A stretch of 7,825 bases of DNA from Oscillospiraceae bacterium. GTDB taxonomy: Bacteria; Bacillota; Clostridia; Oscillospirales; Oscillospiraceae. The position numbers and the translations under genes are program-made. The notes under the pieces are model-generated. The model saw only the letters and a program-made list of their open reading frames with translations, searched no databases and was not told where the DNA came from. Where the stretch lies: assembly GCA_017646545.1 (NCBI GenBank), contig JAGCMI010000028.1:1-7825 (forward strand), in the 5' to 3' direction. This document shows positions 5,796-7,825 of the stretch, piece by piece (the stretch's first letter is position 1; every line of letters starts with the position of its first letter).

Positions 5796-5824
5796 TGGAA
5801 CTTATCACTTTGCTGTAATATAAT
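5796..5824 (+). promoter_or_regulatory. Probable activator-dependent promoter of the TIM-barrel-kduI operon
   Basis: TATAAT (5819-5824) is a perfect -10, but the best -35 at 17 bp, TGGAAC (5796-5801), matches only three of six positions. A strong -10 with a weak -35 is what an AraC-type activator usually needs. The predicted start near 5831 lies about 41 bases before the ATG at 5872. The 243-bp gap from 5629 is AT-rich and holds no gene and no clear terminator after araC. Confidence 0.6.
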
Positions 5825-5871
5825 GGCATGGACATGATGTAAATTGTGCAAAAAGCCAAAGGAGTTGCGAA

Positions 5872-6711
5872 ATGAAGATTTGTATCCGCGCTCACGACCT
5901 GGGAAAAAAGGGAACAGAGAACATCCTCTCAGAGATCGCACGGCTGGGGATCGATGGTGTGCAGATGGTGTGTTATAAAGCATACGACGACATTGCTTAT
6001 ACCCCCGGTGGCATTTCTCTTCAGCAGGCACAGGGCATCGGACAGGCTTTCGCTGATGCCGGAAAGATAATCCCGCTGGTCGGTGCATACTTTAACCCCG
6101 TCCACCCGGATCGGGAAAAGGCAGCCAGATGCGAAGCAATTTTTGCGGAATATCTGCAGCTTTGCCGTGCCATGGGCTGCAGCTATGTGGGCAGCGAGAC
6201 CGGCTCCTGCAATGGTGATCCCTGGAGCTACCATCCCGACAGTCGCACGGAAACATCCTTGCAGTTGGTGGTGGAAACTTTCAGCCGGCTTTGCGACGCG
6301 GCATCCCAGCATGGTGCAATGGTGGCCGTGGAAGGCGCTGCGGATCATGTGTGCTACAATGTGGCTACGCTGGCAGAGGCCAGACGACGTATTGGTAAGC
6401 CTACCAAGGTTATTTTTGATTTATTTAACTATATGGATGGAGAAAATCAGCATGATTATCTCTCCATTTTGGAAGAGGGGTTGCAGACCTTCGCAGGGGA
6501 GATCCTTCTGTTCCATATGAAGGATTGTAAATTCTCCTCTGAGGGAAAACCCAAGCAGGTACCCTTTGGCACCGGTGATCTGGATTTGGAAGCCATTCTC
6601 AGCCGGATCAAGAAATATGATGAAAATGCGGTGCTGACCCTGGAGGGTACGACCAACCGGGATATTACCCATGCGGTAAAGACTATAAATGAAATTTGGG
6701 AGCGTGTTTGA
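5872..6711 (+). CDS. TIM-barrel sugar isomerase/epimerase-like protein (xylose isomerase-like, AP endonuclease 2 fold)
   Basis: A 279-residue cytoplasmic enzyme of the xylose-isomerase-like TIM-barrel superfamily that includes D-tagatose 3-epimerase, hydroxypyruvate isomerase and IolE. The metal-binding set typical of this group is complete: Glu154 (VAVEGAADH), Asp183 (VIFDLFN), His215 (LLFHMKDCK) and Glu258 (LTLEGT), at spacings like those of tagatose 3-epimerase. The second-shell histidine of the epimerase DxxH motif is Asn186 here, so the substrate probably differs. The strong AAAGGAG (5858-5864), 7 bases before the ATG, supports the start. It ends one base before kduI and shares its promoter, so a role in uronate or pectin-sugar conversion is likely. 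Which isomerisation or epimerisation it performs is unknown. Confidence 0.87.
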   Translation: MKICIRAHDLGKKGTENILSEIARLGIDGVQMVCYKAYDDIAYTPGGISLQQAQGIGQAFADAGKIIPLVGAYFNPVHPDREKAARCEAIFAEYLQLCRAMGCSYVGSETGSCNGDPWSYHPDSRTETSLQLVVETFSRLCDAASQHGAMVAVEGAADHVCYNVATLAEARRRIGKPTKVIFDLFNYMDGENQHDYLSILEEGLQTFAGEILLFHMKDCKFSSEGKPKQVPFGTGDLDLEAILSRIKKYDENAVLTLEGTTNRDITHAVKTINEIWERV

Positions 6712-6712
6712 T

Positions 6713-7549
6713 ATGAAATTTGATGTACGTTATGCCAATCACCCTGAGGACTCCAAGCGCTACGATACTCAAGAGCTTCGTAAGCACTATCATATTAAGA
6801 ATCTCTTTGAAGCAGATTCCATTAACCTGACTTATTCCCATCAGGATCGTATCATCGCCGGTGGCATCATGCCCGTGGAGCAGGCTTTGGTGCTGGAGAG
6901 CTGCAAGGAACTGGCAGCTCCTTACTCCCTGGCTCGCCGTGAGCTGGGCGCCATCAATGTAGGTGGCCCCGGTGTGATGGTTCTCGATGGTGTTGAGTAC
7001 GCTGTCAATAACCGTGACGGTATCTATGTTGGTATGGGCACCAAGGAATTGGTATTCAAGTCCCTGGACAAGGAAAATCCTGCCAAGTTCTACATCAATT
7101 CCTGCCCTGCACACCGTAGTTGCCCCACCGTCCATATTCCCATGGATAAGGCTCGCTACAATCATCTGGGTGCCCAGGCGACCGTTAATGAGCGTATCCT
7201 GCGCCAGTATATCCATCCCGCTGTCTGCGAAAGCTGCCAGCTGAGCATGGGTATGACCGCTCTGCTGCCCGGAAATGTCTGGAACACCATGCCCAGCCAT
7301 ACCCACGAGCGTCGTATGGAAGTTTACTTCTATTTTGATGTGGCCCCCGACCAGGCCGTCTTCCACATGATGGGCCAGGGCAACGAAACTCGCCACATCG
7401 TCATGCACAATGAGGAAGCTGTCATTTCTCCCTCCTGGTCCATCCACTCCGGTGTGGGCACTGCCAACTATACCTTCATTTGGGGTATGTGTGGTGAAAA
7501 CCAGGACTTCGACGATATGGACGGCATCCCCACCGCAAACCTGCTGTAA
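6713..7549 (+). CDS. kduI: 5-keto-4-deoxyuronate isomerase KduI (4-deoxy-L-threo-5-hexosulose-uronate ketol-isomerase)
   Basis: A 278-residue cupin enzyme (EC 5.3.1.17). It converts 5-keto-4-deoxyuronate, formed from the unsaturated uronate released by pectin lyases, into 2,5-diketo-3-deoxygluconate. The metal ligands His196, His198, Glu203 (SHTHERRMEVYFYF) and His245 (WSIHSG) sit at exactly the residue numbers known for the E. coli enzyme, and the length matches. The signature MPSHTHERRMEVY is clear. The start at 6713 is chosen because it gives this numbering, has GGGAG (6698-6702) 10 bases upstream and follows the preceding stop by one base; an in-frame ATG at 6689 would overlap that gene. 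All 14 arginines use CGT or CGC, unlike its neighbours, which suggests high expression. KduD, the usual next enzyme, is not in the window. Confidence 0.97.
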   Translation: MKFDVRYANHPEDSKRYDTQELRKHYHIKNLFEADSINLTYSHQDRIIAGGIMPVEQALVLESCKELAAPYSLARRELGAINVGGPGVMVLDGVEYAVNNRDGIYVGMGTKELVFKSLDKENPAKFYINSCPAHRSCPTVHIPMDKARYNHLGAQATVNERILRQYIHPAVCESCQLSMGMTALLPGNVWNTMPSHTHERRMEVYFYFDVAPDQAVFHMMGQGNETRHIVMHNEEAVISPSWSIHSGVGTANYTFIWGMCGENQDFDDMDGIPTANLL

Positions 7550-7825
7550 ATGGAACACATCTATGTGACCCCGGATGACCGGCTGCAGGCGGTGTTTGAT
7601 AAAGCCAAGCCCGGTTCGGTGATCCATCTGTCTGCAGGTGTCTATAGGCAAAAAACGGTGATTCGCACGCCGGGTCTTACAGTAATGGGTGCCGGTGCCG
7701 GTAAAAGTCGGATCATCTTCGACGATTATGCCCGTAAGCGGGATGACCAGGGATTTGAGTATATCACCTTCCGTAGCTATACCCTGGCGGTATGTGCCGA
7801 TGGTGTACATATGCAGGATTTGTCC
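7550..7825 (+). CDS. Pectin methylesterase (CE8 family), N-terminal part, 3' end outside window
   Basis: The first 92 residues of a pectinesterase, open to the window end. It begins MEHIYVTPDDRLQAVFDKA and continues with the repeat-like parallel beta-helix entry: PGSVIHLSAGVYRQKTVI (about 21-38), TPGLTVMGAGAGKSRIIFDDYA (two adjoining blocks, 40-61) and the family segment TFRSYTLAV (74-82) with CADGVHMQDLS. This is the usual opening of CE8 pectin methylesterases; the catalytic aspartates lie beyond the window. There is no signal peptide, so it should act inside the cell, removing methyl groups from galacturonate oligomers. The ATG follows the kduI stop directly (TAAATG) and no clear ribosome site is seen, so translation is probably coupled to kduI. 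Confidence 0.87.
   Translation, partial: MEHIYVTPDDRLQAVFDKAKPGSVIHLSAGVYRQKTVIRTPGLTVMGAGAGKSRIIFDDYARKRDDQGFEYITFRSYTLAVCADGVHMQDLS

Noticed and set aside
6683..7810. Minus-strand open frame of 375 codons
   Set aside because: It lies opposite kduI and the methylesterase start; the long frame follows from the biased codons of kduI, and kduI itself has all metal ligands.

Overview
The window looks like ordinary chromosome from a Gram-positive, anaerobic gut-type Firmicute, most likely a clostridial relative of the Ruminococcaceae/Oscillospiraceae (inference). The supporting signs are strong AAGGAG-type ribosome sites, near-consensus TTGACA/TATAAT promoters, tRNA genes that carry CCA in the DNA, GNRA-loop terminators, and the protein families present. 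No phage, insertion-sequence or CRISPR signature was seen.

Left part (1-1250, + strand): the 3' end of hslO (redox chaperone Hsp33) runs into a stable-RNA operon. Two tandem strong promoters, the second preceded by three helically phased A-tracts, drive tRNA-Val(UAC), tRNA-Asp(GUC), tRNA-Phe(GAA), tRNA-Gly(GCC) and tRNA-Cys(GCA). A perfect 11-bp hairpin lies between Asp and Phe, a terminator-like hairpin lies between Gly and Cys, and a GAAA-loop terminator closes the cluster.

Middle part (1218-3809, - strand): an operon reads leftward from a TTGATT-17-TATACT promoter. Its order is a stand-alone left-handed beta-helix (GlmU C-domain-like) protein, glmM (phosphoglucosamine mutase) and ridA (enamine/imine deaminase), ending in a terminator that faces the tRNA cluster. 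The first two genes point to amino-sugar supply for the cell wall (UDP-GlcNAc synthesis).

Right part (3920-7825, + strand): a divergent promoter (TTGACG-17-TATTAT) starts a pectin/uronate catabolic locus. It encodes an alpha/beta-hydrolase esterase, an AraC-family regulator, then after a 243-bp AT-rich regulatory gap a TIM-barrel isomerase/epimerase-like enzyme, KduI (5-keto-4-deoxyuronate isomerase) and the start of a pectin methylesterase cut by the window end. The two esterases show no signal peptide, so they probably remove acetyl and methyl groups from pectic oligomers inside the cell; KduI then handles the unsaturated uronate produced by lyases. The TIM-barrel protein has a complete metal-binding Glu-Asp-His-Glu set but no assigned reaction. 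It is the best candidate here for a new function.

Everything is inferred by reading the sequence. No database search was possible.
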